DNA of 6,529 nt. Origin: a bacterium. GTDB taxonomy: Bacteria; JAHJDO01. Positions within the stretch are counted from its first letter, which is position 1. Every line of letters begins with the position of its first letter. A model generated the notes under the pieces. That model searched no databases and was not told where the DNA came from. It saw only the letters and a program-made list of their open reading frames with translations. The translations under genes were made by a program, and so were the position numbers. Shown piece after piece: positions 1 to 6,025 of the stretch. The stretch spans positions 1 to 6,529 of the forward strand of contig JAUWOV010000088.1 in the NCBI GenBank assembly GCA_030611945.1, read 5' to 3'.

Positions 1-67
1 GACAAAAATCTTTCAGATTCTTTTGTAAAAGCTCAGGAATTCTGGCACCGCTAATGACTGTTCCCAT
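1..67 (-). CDS. 5' end of a small gene, possibly a ribbon-helix-helix regulator or antitoxin (partial)
   Basis: Only the first 22 codons lie in the window; the gene runs off the left edge. The ATG at 67-65 is well supported by a strong Shine-Dalgarno, GGAGGTG, about 7 bases upstream. The protein begins MGTVISGARIPELL. A short strand of alternating hydrophobic residues followed by R-I-P and a helix start resembles the N-terminus of many CopG/VapB-like ribbon-helix-helix proteins, which often begin with TVISARIPEEL-type sequences; this is recollection of the family pattern. The symmetric operator just upstream fits an autoregulated DNA-binding protein. The start codon is fairly certain but the family is only a suggestion, since too little of the protein is visible to exclude an unrelated gene. 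Confidence 0.5.
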   Translation of the reverse strand, partial: MGTVISGARIPELLQKNLKDFC

Positions 68-80
68 AATACACACCTCC

Positions 81-110
81 TTGTTACAATACGTTAACAA
101 ATGGTAACAA
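81..110. promoter_or_regulatory. Symmetric three-part operator
   Basis: Arms TTGTTAC (81-87) and GTAACAA (104-110) are perfect inverted repeats. Midway between them is the palindrome GTTAAC (93-98), with exactly five bases on each side. The half-sites therefore recur every 11 bp, close to one helical turn, as expected for a dimeric regulator binding cooperatively on one face of DNA. The site lies between the -35-like box and the ribosome binding site of the gene starting at 67, so bound protein would block its transcription. The symmetry is seen directly; the operator role is inferred. Confidence 0.55.
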
Positions 111-119
111 TTGTGTCAA
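91..119 (-). promoter_or_regulatory. Candidate promoter for the gene starting at 67
   Basis: A perfect -35 hexamer, TTGACA, lies at 119-114 on the minus strand. With a 17-base spacer the -10 would be TAACGT (96-91), a poor match, and it falls inside the central palindrome of the operator. A better -10 match (TATTGT, 91-86) is 22 bases away, which is too far for a standard promoter. A weak, repressor-controlled promoter is plausible. Confidence 0.4.
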
Positions 120-174
120 GAAATACTTTTGGAAGCACAAAATCCTGAAGAAATCACGTTTACATCAAAACGAA

Positions 175-795
175 CTATTGAACTGTCTTTTTTATTTCTT
201 CCTCAAAAAACTCTTTCACTCTTTCCCATTTTACATCTTTTAACATCCTTGGCATTTCGTCAGGCTCAGCATCATTAAAAAATACTAAACTTTTTTGGAT
301 ATGTATATGATTAGAAGCTAATCTTTTATATTTTTTATCGTAAAAATCCAACAGATCAGTTAATTGATAACCGGATTTGCATATAAAATATAAGTCAATG
401 AAATCTCTTTTCGCACCTCGAGCGGCTACAGCATCTATTTTCATTGCGGCAATATCACGAATATCAGCTATACTTACCGACAAATATTTTAACGCAGGAA
501 AAATCAATGGGTATTTATAAACAAAAAGACTAAAATTTATCCCTTCAAATTTACCCAAAACGGTTCCTTTGCTTGTCTGTTCTTCATCAAATGAACCTAA
601 TTTTGATAGTGCGGCAGAAATTTCTTTGGGCATAAACTCTTTAGTTGTGAAAAAATCAAAATCCACAGAAATACGGTGACCTAATTGAAGAGCTGCTGCT
701 GTGCCGCCTGCTAGATAAGCCTCTTGTAAAATACCTGAACGACCTAATAAGGCCAGAACGTCCTTGGCTCCTTTGACGAATGTTTCTTCAAACAT
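175..795 (-). CDS. AbiEii/AbiGii-type nucleotidyltransferase, probable toxin
   Basis: This 206-residue protein has the signature of the AbiEii nucleotidyltransferase toxins (PF08843): a GG motif and paired acidic residues in YLAGGTAAALQLGH and RISVDFDFF (residues 27-49; G30-G31, D45 and D47), then the helix with K119 and the conserved KRDFIDLYFI segment (residues 129-138). Characterised relatives are DNA-polymerase-beta-fold enzymes that transfer nucleotides to RNA and stop growth; that activity is inferred here. The strand expected to carry a third metal-binding Asp reads INFSLFVYKY and has none that I can place, which seems common in this short subfamily. The ATG at 795 has AAGGA upstream. 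It overlaps the preceding 104-codon gene by 52 bases, indicating translational coupling in an antitoxin-toxin pair. The product looks cytoplasmic, with no signal peptide or membrane segment. No terminator was recognised after the stop at 175. Confidence 0.82.
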   Translation of the reverse strand: MFEETFVKGAKDVLALLGRSGILQEAYLAGGTAAALQLGHRISVDFDFFTTKEFMPKEISAALSKLGSFDEEQTSKGTVLGKFEGINFSLFVYKYPLIFPALKYLSVSIADIRDIAAMKIDAVAARGAKRDFIDLYFICKSGYQLTDLLDFYDKKYKRLASNHIHIQKSLVFFNDAEPDEMPRMLKDVKWERVKEFFEEEIKKTVQ

Positions 796-1058
796 AACAC
801 ATCCTTTCTTGGTATATCCAAAACCAAAGCCCAGAAATTAGCAGTTTTTAAAGAATATCCACGAAAATTAGATAACGCATCTTTTATATCTCTTTTTTTA
901 AAATTCTTCCACATCCAATCAACAGCGTCTTCATCCCCATATTCCAGAAGGCGCTTTAGAACATATATCTTACGATTTTTAAGATCAATCTTATCAAAAT
1001 CAATATCCCAAAAATATTTTTTTAGAAATACAGGCTTGTTTTTTGCTGCGATTTCCAT
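744..1058 (-). CDS. DUF6922-like small protein, probable antitoxin partner of the AbiEii-type protein
   Basis: A 104-residue basic protein. Its pattern of KPVFLKKYFWDIDF near the N-terminus, a central LEYGDEDAVDWM segment, and SLKTANFWALVL followed by a short tail ending FWPY matches my memory of DUF6922 proteins, which commonly sit directly before AbiEii-type genes. The family name is recollection and was not searched. The ATG at 1058 has AGGA nine bases upstream. The last 17 codons overlap the start of the nucleotidyltransferase gene in another frame, so the two are almost certainly translated together. The tail shares the W-x-Y-like ending I associate with the family, so I take the long overlap as real and not as a frameshift artefact. 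A role as antitoxin or as a DNA- or toxin-binding partner is inferred from position alone. Confidence 0.75.
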   Translation of the reverse strand: MEIAAKNKPVFLKKYFWDIDFDKIDLKNRKIYVLKRLLEYGDEDAVDWMWKNFKKRDIKDALSNFRGYSLKTANFWALVLDIPRKDVLCLKKHSSKEPRTFWPY

Positions 1059-1106
1059 ACTCTAACATCCTGACTTGCTTTATTATTGCCGCCTCTTTGA
1101 TTTTAA

Positions 1107-1115
1107 ATTATATCA
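1107..1115 (-). promoter_or_regulatory. Extended -10 promoter for the toxin-antitoxin-like module
   Basis: The minus strand reads TGATATAAT, a perfect -10 hexamer with the TGn extension that can replace a -35 box; no good -35 is visible 16-18 bases upstream. It begins 17 bases after the murE stop codon and about 49 bases before the start at 1058. This suggests that the accessory pair has its own promoter and does not rely on dcw transcription. Confidence 0.6.
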
Positions 1116-1132
1116 TAGCCCCGCATAAAAAC

Positions 1133-2611
1133 CTATACGAAACCCAATATCTCTTTCGCAACCTCTCTATCATCAAAAGGGACCACTGTGTCCTTTAATA
1201 CCTGATAGGTTTCATGCCCTTTACCCAGAATCATTACCATGTCGTTCTCTTTAGCAAGCTCTATTGCTATCTTAATAGCGTTTTTTCTGTTCGGTATAAT
1301 TTCAAAGACAGAACTGCTGGTGTCTTTAATGCCCTGAATAATCTCTTCAATAATCTTCATGGGATCTTCAGTTCTTGGATTATCAGAGGTAATAATAGTA
1401 TAGTCACTCAGTTCTGAAGATATCTTTCCCATTTGAGGGCGTTTTAGCCTGTCTCTGTCTCCTCCGCATCCAAAAACTGTTATTATTCTGTTGGGTTTTA
1501 ACGCTTTTGCAGCACTGAGAACTTGTTTCATGCCGTCAGGAGTATGAGCGTAGTCAATAATAACGTCAAAACCAGTATTTGTGGTTATTTTTTCGAATCT
1601 GCCTGAAACTGATTTTAAGCTTTCCAGTCCGGATTTAATTTCATCAAGAGACAGACCAAAAGCTAATGCAGTGCTTGCGCCTGCAAGCGCATTATAGATG
1701 TTGTATTTACCTGCAAGATTGATTTTTACCTCTATGCTTTTATCCGGAGAAACATGAAGTCTAAAATATGAACCATTAAGTGTTGATCTTATGTCAGCTG
1801 CATACACAGATGCGTTTGTATTTAATCCATAGGTTATAACTTCAACTCCACACGCATCAATAAATCGTCTACTTACGGGATCATCTATATTTATGACAGC
1901 TTTTTTAACAGTATCCTTTTTACTGTTCTTTCCAATTTGTTCAAAGAGCTGAAGTTTTGTTTCTTGATATTTTTCTAATGTTTTATGGTAGTCTAAATGT
2001 TCAGGTGTTAAGTTAGTAAAAATGCAGGTATCAAATTCAATTCCTGCTATTCTTTGCTGGTCAATTGCATGAGAAGAAACCTCCATTATGACAGTTTCTA
2101 TACCTGCCTCTAACATCTGGCTAAGTAACGCTCTTAATTGAATCGGGTTCGGAGTAGTATTTATTGCGGGTATAATCCTTTCTCCTATCCGATAATTGAT
2201 TGTTCCAATTATTCCGGTTTTGTGACCCGCTTTTCTAAGAATTTGATCAATGAAATAGGTAGTTGTTGTCTTCCCATTAGTTCCCGTTACACCAATAATG
2301 TTCATTCCATTTGAAGGATAGTTATAAAATGCGTCTGCTACTGTGGGAAGGATCTTCCTCGTATCAGGAACCCTTATTATTGTTATATCCGTTAATACTT
2401 CTACATCCTTTTCTACTATGATAGCTGCAGCTCCTCTGGAAATAGCATCGTTAATAAAATTATGCCCATCTGCCTTTAGTCCTTTAATACCTATAAATGC
2501 AAAACCGCTCTTTACATTGTTAGAGTCAGAGGCTATTCCATTAATCTCAATATCCTTCTTCCCGAGTACATCAAAATCTCCTAAATTAGAAATTAGTTTC
2601 TGTAATTTCAA
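1133..2611 (-). CDS. murE: UDP-N-acetylmuramoyl-L-alanyl-D-glutamate--2,6-diaminopimelate ligase (MurE)
   Basis: MurE is the cytoplasmic ATP-dependent ligase that adds the third amino acid to UDP-MurNAc-L-Ala-D-Glu. At 492 residues the protein is normal length with all Mur-ligase landmarks: an N-terminal UDP-binding domain (about 1-100), P-loop GVTGTNGKT (107-115), NTTPN (151-155), EVSSHA (177-182), NLTPEHLDYH (200-209), the YxxxK motif whose K219 should be the carbamylated lysine, DYAHTPD (353-359), and GKGHE (463-467). DNPR at 410-413 is the motif of meso-diaminopimelate-adding enzymes; lysine-adding MurE differs there. Translation starts at TTG (2611-2609), preceded seven bases upstream by AAGGGAG. 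The TTG overlaps the ftsI stop by four bases (TTGA), so the two are translationally coupled. No hairpin terminator was found after the stop, and murF does not follow. Confidence 0.96.
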   Translation of the reverse strand: MKLQKLISNLGDFDVLGKKDIEINGIASDSNNVKSGFAFIGIKGLKADGHNFINDAISRGAAAIIVEKDVEVLTDITIIRVPDTRKILPTVADAFYNYPSNGMNIIGVTGTNGKTTTTYFIDQILRKAGHKTGIIGTINYRIGERIIPAINTTPNPIQLRALLSQMLEAGIETVIMEVSSHAIDQQRIAGIEFDTCIFTNLTPEHLDYHKTLEKYQETKLQLFEQIGKNSKKDTVKKAVINIDDPVSRRFIDACGVEVITYGLNTNASVYAADIRSTLNGSYFRLHVSPDKSIEVKINLAGKYNIYNALAGASTALAFGLSLDEIKSGLESLKSVSGRFEKITTNTGFDVIIDYAHTPDGMKQVLSAAKALKPNRIITVFGCGGDRDRLKRPQMGKISSELSDYTIITSDNPRTEDPMKIIEEIIQGIKDTSSSVFEIIPNRKNAIKIAIELAKENDMVMILGKGHETYQVLKDTVVPFDDREVAKEILGFV

Positions 2612-4308
2612 TGTTGTTCTCCCTTATCGGGGAAAATGTTGAAATATCTCGCTACATCCTGCGCAACATTCTTGAATGCAGGAGCTGCGACGATTGATCC
2701 ATAATATGCTCCTTGAGGTTCGTTCACAATTATTAGTATTGCTACCTGTGGATTGGGTACAGGCAAAAATCCTATAAAAGACGCTACATATTTTTTATTG
2801 GAATAACCCTTGCCTGGTATGTATTTCTGAGCAGTGCCTGTCTTGCCCGCAATACTATAACCTTCAATTTGTGCATTGATGCCAGTTCCATTCTTTACAA
2901 CACCTGTCATTATTTCGCTTAACACTCTGCTTGTTTTGGAAGAAATTACCCTACAAACTACTCTTGGTTTGAATTCCTTTTTTATTTTCCCGTCCTTATT
3001 CTCTATACTACGCACGATCATAGGGGACATTAAGTTTCCACCGTTTGCAACTGCTGATATTGCAGTTATAAGCTGAAGAGGCGTCACTGATATCTCCTGT
3101 CCGAATGGAATAACCCCAACAGAAAGCTTTGACCATCTACTTAAAGAACGCAGCAAACCCTTAGCCTCGCCGGGAAGCTCTATACCCGTCTTTGCTCCAA
3201 ATCCGAATAATCTAATATACTTATACATATCTTTTGCCCCGATTCTGGTACCTATCTTGGAAAATGCTATATTACTTGATACTTCAAGCGCCTGACGGAA
3301 CGTAATTTCCCCATATGGCTCATGGTCGTGTATTGTATGTCTCATAAATCTATATGAGCCGTTTTCAGCGAAAATAATATCCTCAGGCTCAAACACCTTA
3401 TTATTTAAAGCCGCTGCTGCTGTGATAATCTTAAAAGTAGATCCTGGTTCATAAGCATCCGTTACCGCTCTATTTCTTCTGCAATCAAGTGTGAAATTTC
3501 CTGCATCATTTGGATCATATGCAGGTCTGTTAGCCAATGCAAGTATCTCGCCTGTATTTGGGTTCATAACAATGCCTGTTACGCTTTTGGGACTAAATTT
3601 CTCAACAAGTCTATTTAATTCACGTTCTAATATATGCTGTATAATTTCGTCTATAGTAAGAACAATATCTGCGCCGTCTGATAAACCGGATATATACGAT
3701 CCGGATGAAACAAGTTCTCTGCCTCTGGCATCCTTCATGGTAATATAATAATCTGTTTTGCCTCCCAGCTCATCCTCAAAAAACCTCTCTGCGCCTTCTA
3801 ATCCTCTGTTATCGCTACTGACAAACCCGATAACATGACTTCCTAATATCTCTTTTGGATAAAATCTAGCGCTTTCCGGGCGAAGCTGGACACCTTTTAA
3901 TCTCAATGCTGAGATCTTTTTATATGCTTCAGAAGACAATTTTCTGCTCAAAGTAAAAAGTCTTTCACGGGACTGAATTTGTTTTAGTATCTGCTCAGGA
4001 TCTTTCAAGATAATTCTTCCTAACTGTTCGGAAACATTCTCAGGATCATCAACCTTTTTTGGTCTAATGTAAAGAGTATATGTCTTCATATTTATTGCTA
4101 ACTCTCTATGATTTCGGTCGTAAATTTTTCCTCTTTCAGCAGTTGATAAGATTCTCATCTTATGCAACTTTTTTGCTTCTTCAGACAGCTTCTTATTCTG
4201 AAGTATCTGCACATGAAAAAGCCTCGCAACAAGAATAAGAAGAGTAATGTTTATCGCTATCACAACGATTGCTGTGCGACGTTTATGCTTAGAGTTTAGA
4301 CTACCCAC
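2608..4308 (-). CDS. ftsI: Class B penicillin-binding protein, septal transpeptidase (FtsI/PBP3, SpoVD-like)
   Basis: A 566-residue membrane-anchored D,D-transpeptidase that cross-links septal peptidoglycan with FtsW. There is a short basic N-terminus, one transmembrane anchor (about residues 12-32), the PBP dimerisation domain opening with ERGKIYDRN (58-66), and then the transpeptidase domain. The three active-site motifs are intact: STFK (S290 nucleophile, K293), SSN (344-346) and KTG (489-491). No PASTA repeats follow, so it is closer to the Gram-negative FtsI plan. The start is GTG (4308-4306), supported by AAAGGA six bases upstream. Its position between ftsL and murE is the standard one and separates it from the elongation-specific PBP2. 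The 88-base leader is filled with heptad repeats that may fold over the ribosome binding site. The end overlaps murE by four bases. Confidence 0.95.
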   Translation of the reverse strand: MGSLNSKHKRRTAIVVIAINITLLILVARLFHVQILQNKKLSEEAKKLHKMRILSTAERGKIYDRNHRELAINMKTYTLYIRPKKVDDPENVSEQLGRIILKDPEQILKQIQSRERLFTLSRKLSSEAYKKISALRLKGVQLRPESARFYPKEILGSHVIGFVSSDNRGLEGAERFFEDELGGKTDYYITMKDARGRELVSSGSYISGLSDGADIVLTIDEIIQHILERELNRLVEKFSPKSVTGIVMNPNTGEILALANRPAYDPNDAGNFTLDCRRNRAVTDAYEPGSTFKIITAAAALNNKVFEPEDIIFAENGSYRFMRHTIHDHEPYGEITFRQALEVSSNIAFSKIGTRIGAKDMYKYIRLFGFGAKTGIELPGEAKGLLRSLSRWSKLSVGVIPFGQEISVTPLQLITAISAVANGGNLMSPMIVRSIENKDGKIKKEFKPRVVCRVISSKTSRVLSEIMTGVVKNGTGINAQIEGYSIAGKTGTAQKYIPGKGYSNKKYVASFIGFLPVPNPQVAILIIVNEPQGAYYGSIVAAPAFKNVAQDVARYFNIFPDKGEQH

Positions 4309-4312
4309 AATA

Positions 4313-4326
4313 AATCCTTTAGGATT
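4313..4326 (-). promoter_or_regulatory. Hairpin over the ftsI Shine-Dalgarno
   Basis: On the minus strand AATCC and GGATT (five-base arms, loop TAAA) flank and include the AAAGGA ribosome binding site of ftsI. The small, weak stem would partly hide the site. The 5' arm can alternatively pair with either of two upstream AGGATTAAG copies, which would free the site. A role in translation control is inferred. Confidence 0.4.
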
Positions 4327-4410
4327 AAGTCATAAGAATTAAGAATTAAGTAAAAAAAACATTGTGCATTAAACTTAATCCTTAGAGCGAAGCGTCTTAA
4401 TCCTTAATTC
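4321..4410 (-). repeat. AATTAAG/GATTAAG heptad repeat cluster with alternative inverted pairings
   Basis: The ftsL-ftsI gap holds four related segments in mRNA order: A (4410-4396) and B (4384-4374), both containing AAGGATTAAG, then C (4350-4336), two copies of CTTAATT plus a C, and D (4329-4321), CTTAATCCT. A is complementary to C at 14 of 15 positions. B is perfectly complementary to D over nine bases. A:D and B:C are also possible, so several exclusive folds exist. Between B and C is a run of eight Ts (4359-4352). The ftsL stop codon lies in segment A. This could be a dispersed intergenic repeat or a structured leader. Confidence 0.6.
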
Positions 4411-4693
4411 TGTATAACCTTACTATACACCATTCTTTAGATGGAATAAGCCCCATATCTTTAGCTATTCTTTCTATGCGCTGAGGGGATCTTAAAGAGG
4501 CCACATTCAGCTGTAAGATATGATTTTCTTCTATTAGCTTTGTACGTTCACTCTTTAACTTATTGATACAGTAGCCGCTTTTTACAACCTCAATATGCTG
4601 CCATACGTAAAATATACCAAGTAATATAAAAGGAATAACCCATAAAAAATATCTAAATGCTGAAACTGTCTTTTGAAAAATGTTCGTACGCAT
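4397..4693 (-). CDS. ftsL: Cell division protein FtsL
   Basis: A 98-residue bitopic membrane protein with the FtsL/FtsB plan. There is a short cytoplasmic N-terminus (1-14), one hydrophobic segment (about 15-31, YFLWVIPFILLGIFYVW), a periplasmic coiled-coil stretch rich in L, E and K (about 33-67), and then SPQRIERIAKDMGLIP (69-84), a motif common after the coiled coil in this family. FtsL joins FtsB and FtsQ to recruit and activate FtsW/FtsI. Sequence conservation is low in this family, so identification rests on size, topology and position between rsmH and ftsI. The ATG is one base after the rsmH stop, with no clear Shine-Dalgarno, so translation is probably coupled. The last codons (IKD and the stop) fall inside the heptad repeats, so the natural C-terminus may have been altered by the repeat. 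Confidence 0.88.
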   Translation of the reverse strand: MRTNIFQKTVSAFRYFLWVIPFILLGIFYVWQHIEVVKSGYCINKLKSERTKLIEENHILQLNVASLRSPQRIERIAKDMGLIPSKEWCIVRLYRIKD

Positions 4694-4694
4694 T

Positions 4695-5843
4695 TTATTG
4701 TGTTTTTTCTACAACTCTTAATTTTGCGCTTCTGGAGCGGACATTTCTATCAATCTCTTCCTCTGTTGGTGTCAGAGGTTTTTTAGTGATAATTTTCGCT
4801 TGCTCATTCATTTTAAATTCCCTGAACTTGTTTTTTGCAATCCTGTCTTCTAATGAATGAAATGACATTATGACCATCCTGCCTTCTTTTTTGAGAAGAC
4901 TAAAGCCATGTGTAATTGCTTGTGTTAAATTCTTCAATTCATTATTTACAGCTATTCTTAAGGCCTGGAATACCCTTGTGCCAGGGTGAATTCTATATCT
5001 TTTCAGAGGGATAGCCTTCTTTATTATGGTTACCAACTCACCTGTTGTTTGTATGAGTTTCTTTTTCCTTTCTGTTATAATCCTGGATGCAATTCTCTTA
5101 GAATATCGTTCTTCTCCATATTTAAAAAAAATTTCAACTAATTCATCGTAGGATAAATTATTAATCAAACTCTGAGCTGTCAGATTAGAAGAGCGATCCA
5201 TTCTCATATCCAATGGTCCGTCTTTATTAAAACTAAATCCTCTTTCAGGATTATCTATTTGATACGAAGATATCCCAACATCAAAGATAATCCCATCTAC
5301 TGCCTTGATATTTAACCGGCTGCAAATATCTGTAATATTTAAAAAATTATCGTGAACAAGTTTGAACGAGCCGGCAAACTTTCCTAATCTTCTCTCGGTT
5401 ATCTCCAGAACTGATTTATCGCAGTCTATACCAATCAGAAAACCTTTGGGATGCACAACATTCAGTATTGCTTCGGAATGTCCTCCCTCGCCAATTGTGC
5501 AATCAATATATATGCCTTCGGGTTTAACACACAGCAGGGCTAATATTTCATTAAGTAAAACAGGTATATGCCTGGGGGTTGCAACAGAATAAGATTGACT
5601 ATTTGGAGTTTCATGTTTGAGGTCAGTGCAAGGCGCGACGAGGGCGGTGTGCCCTCTGTGGCACATAACCGAGGAGCAACGCTGCAATGGCCTCAAGATG
5701 GAACTCCCCAAAGGGCCAGGTCGCTTTTGGGCTGCGACTGCGTCACTCATCCCTTTCGTAGCACTTTGGCTACGCGTCACTCTTCGTTTCTTGTCTCGCT
5801 CCAAAATCGCCTCTGGCAAATGGTTAATCTTATTCTGTTGCAA
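4695..5843 (-). CDS. rsmH: 16S rRNA (cytosine1402-N4)-methyltransferase RsmH (MraW), with an element-derived N-terminus
   Basis: RsmH is the SAM-dependent enzyme that N4-methylates C1402 in the ribosomal P site. The core is complete from HIPVLLNEIL (residue 92, near 5570): SAM-binding DCTIGEGGHSEAIL (114-127), DGIIFDVGISSYQID (183-197), RGFSF and DGPLDMRMD (201-216), HPGTRVFQALRIAVN (286-300), SFHSLEDRI (327-335), and the KPLTPTEEEIDRN...RSRSAKLRV tail (355-377). The core alone is about 291 residues, near normal RsmH length. Residues 1 to about 90 come from the inverted-repeat insertion and resemble no RsmH. The usual ATG just before HIPVLL is missing, and no ATG, GTG or TTG lies in frame within the last 30 codons before it. 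Possible starts are TTG 5843, GTG 5780, ATG 5750 and ATG 5666, none with a well-spaced ribosome binding site. The true start is uncertain. Confidence 0.93.
   Translation of the reverse strand: MQQNKINHLPEAILERDKKRRVTRSQSATKGMSDAVAAQKRPGPLGSSILRPLQRCSSVMCHRGHTALVAPCTDLKHETPNSQSYSVATPRHIPVLLNEILALLCVKPEGIYIDCTIGEGGHSEAILNVVHPKGFLIGIDCDKSVLEITERRLGKFAGSFKLVHDNFLNITDICSRLNIKAVDGIIFDVGISSYQIDNPERGFSFNKDGPLDMRMDRSSNLTAQSLINNLSYDELVEIFFKYGEERYSKRIASRIITERKKKLIQTTGELVTIIKKAIPLKRYRIHPGTRVFQALRIAVNNELKNLTQAITHGFSLLKKEGRMVIMSFHSLEDRIAKNKFREFKMNEQAKIITKKPLTPTEEEIDRNVRSRSAKLRVVEKTQ
5575..5596 (+). repeat. Terminal inverted repeat, rsmH side
   Basis: Twenty-two bases identical to the reverse complement of 5826-5847. 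It reads outward-in as GGGGTTGCAACAG followed by AATAAGATT. An extra G at 5574 lies just outside. Confidence 0.85.
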
Positions 5844-5847
5844 CCCC
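5826..5847 (-). repeat. Terminal inverted repeat, mraZ side
   Basis: This is the partner of the repeat at 5575-5596. On the minus strand it starts with GGGG at 5847-5844, directly followed by TTG, the upstream-most possible start of the rsmH reading frame. Confidence 0.85.
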
Positions 5848-5852
5848 TTATA

Positions 5853-6025
5853 TCAAATTTCCAATTGTTCCGCAATTTCATTGACAGATTTTTCTGTGTT
5901 TTTTGAATAAGATATCCACTTTTCTCTGCTCCAGATCTCTATGCGGCTCATAACTCCGATGACAATAACGTCCTTTTCTATTTGAGCATAATTCTTCAAA
6001 TACAAAGGGATTGATATCCTTCCCC
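5853..6025 (-). pseudogene. mraZ: Displaced 3' part of mraZ in another frame
   Basis: From the GGGG run at 6025-6022 the minus strand, read one base later than the mraZ frame, gives a typical MraZ C-terminal half: [17 protein letters not shown], then [18 protein letters not shown] and ...NEIAEQLEI, ending at TGA 5855-5853. This is the second SpoVT-AbrB-like domain. With one G removed, DKQGR reforms the second DxxxR motif and the full protein would be 144 residues, normal for MraZ. The segment is clearly protein-coding by its family match but is out of frame with its start. Confidence 0.85.

Larger units (their letters stand above)
5575..5847. mobile_element. 273-bp inverted-repeat insertion (MITE-like) between mraZ and rsmH
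   Basis: The segment is bounded by 22-bp perfect inverted repeats (5575-5596 and 5826-5847), each starting GGGGTTGCAACAG from its outer end. The match continues imperfectly inward for about another 13 bases. The interior is much more GC-rich than the surrounding genes and includes local hairpins at 5648-5665, 5671-5694, 5720-5738 and 5757-5774, plus a 9-bp direct repeat GCGTCACTC (5740-5748, 5774-5782). It encodes no transposase. It interrupts the place where rsmH should start. I found no convincing target-site duplication; a shared TATAT lies asymmetrically on each side. A non-autonomous transposable element is the best reading; a structured dispersed repeat is the alternative. Confidence 0.75.

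Noticed and set aside
2343-3748. Plus-strand reading frames opposite murE and ftsI
   Set aside because: They are antisense shadows of well-supported enzymes and show no family features.
4352-4359. Run of eight Ts on the minus strand as an intrinsic terminator after ftsL
   Set aside because: No stable GC-rich stem precedes it, and termination here would cut off ftsI and murE.
5597-5825. Internal hairpins of the element as a CRISPR array or tRNA
   Set aside because: There is no regular repeat-spacer pattern, and no cloverleaf with T-loop and anticodon features could be drawn.
5565-5853. TATAT on both sides of the element (5565-5569 and 5849-5853) as a target-site duplication
   Set aside because: It is five bases from one terminal repeat and one base from the other, so it does not fit a clean duplication. 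AT-rich chance is likely.
5568-5910. Two long plus-strand reading frames (112 and 97 codons) across the inverted-repeat element
   Set aside because: They lie antisense to rsmH and mraZ, are not supported by a ribosome binding site, and follow from the GC-rich element being open in several frames. Their composition resembles translated repeat DNA.
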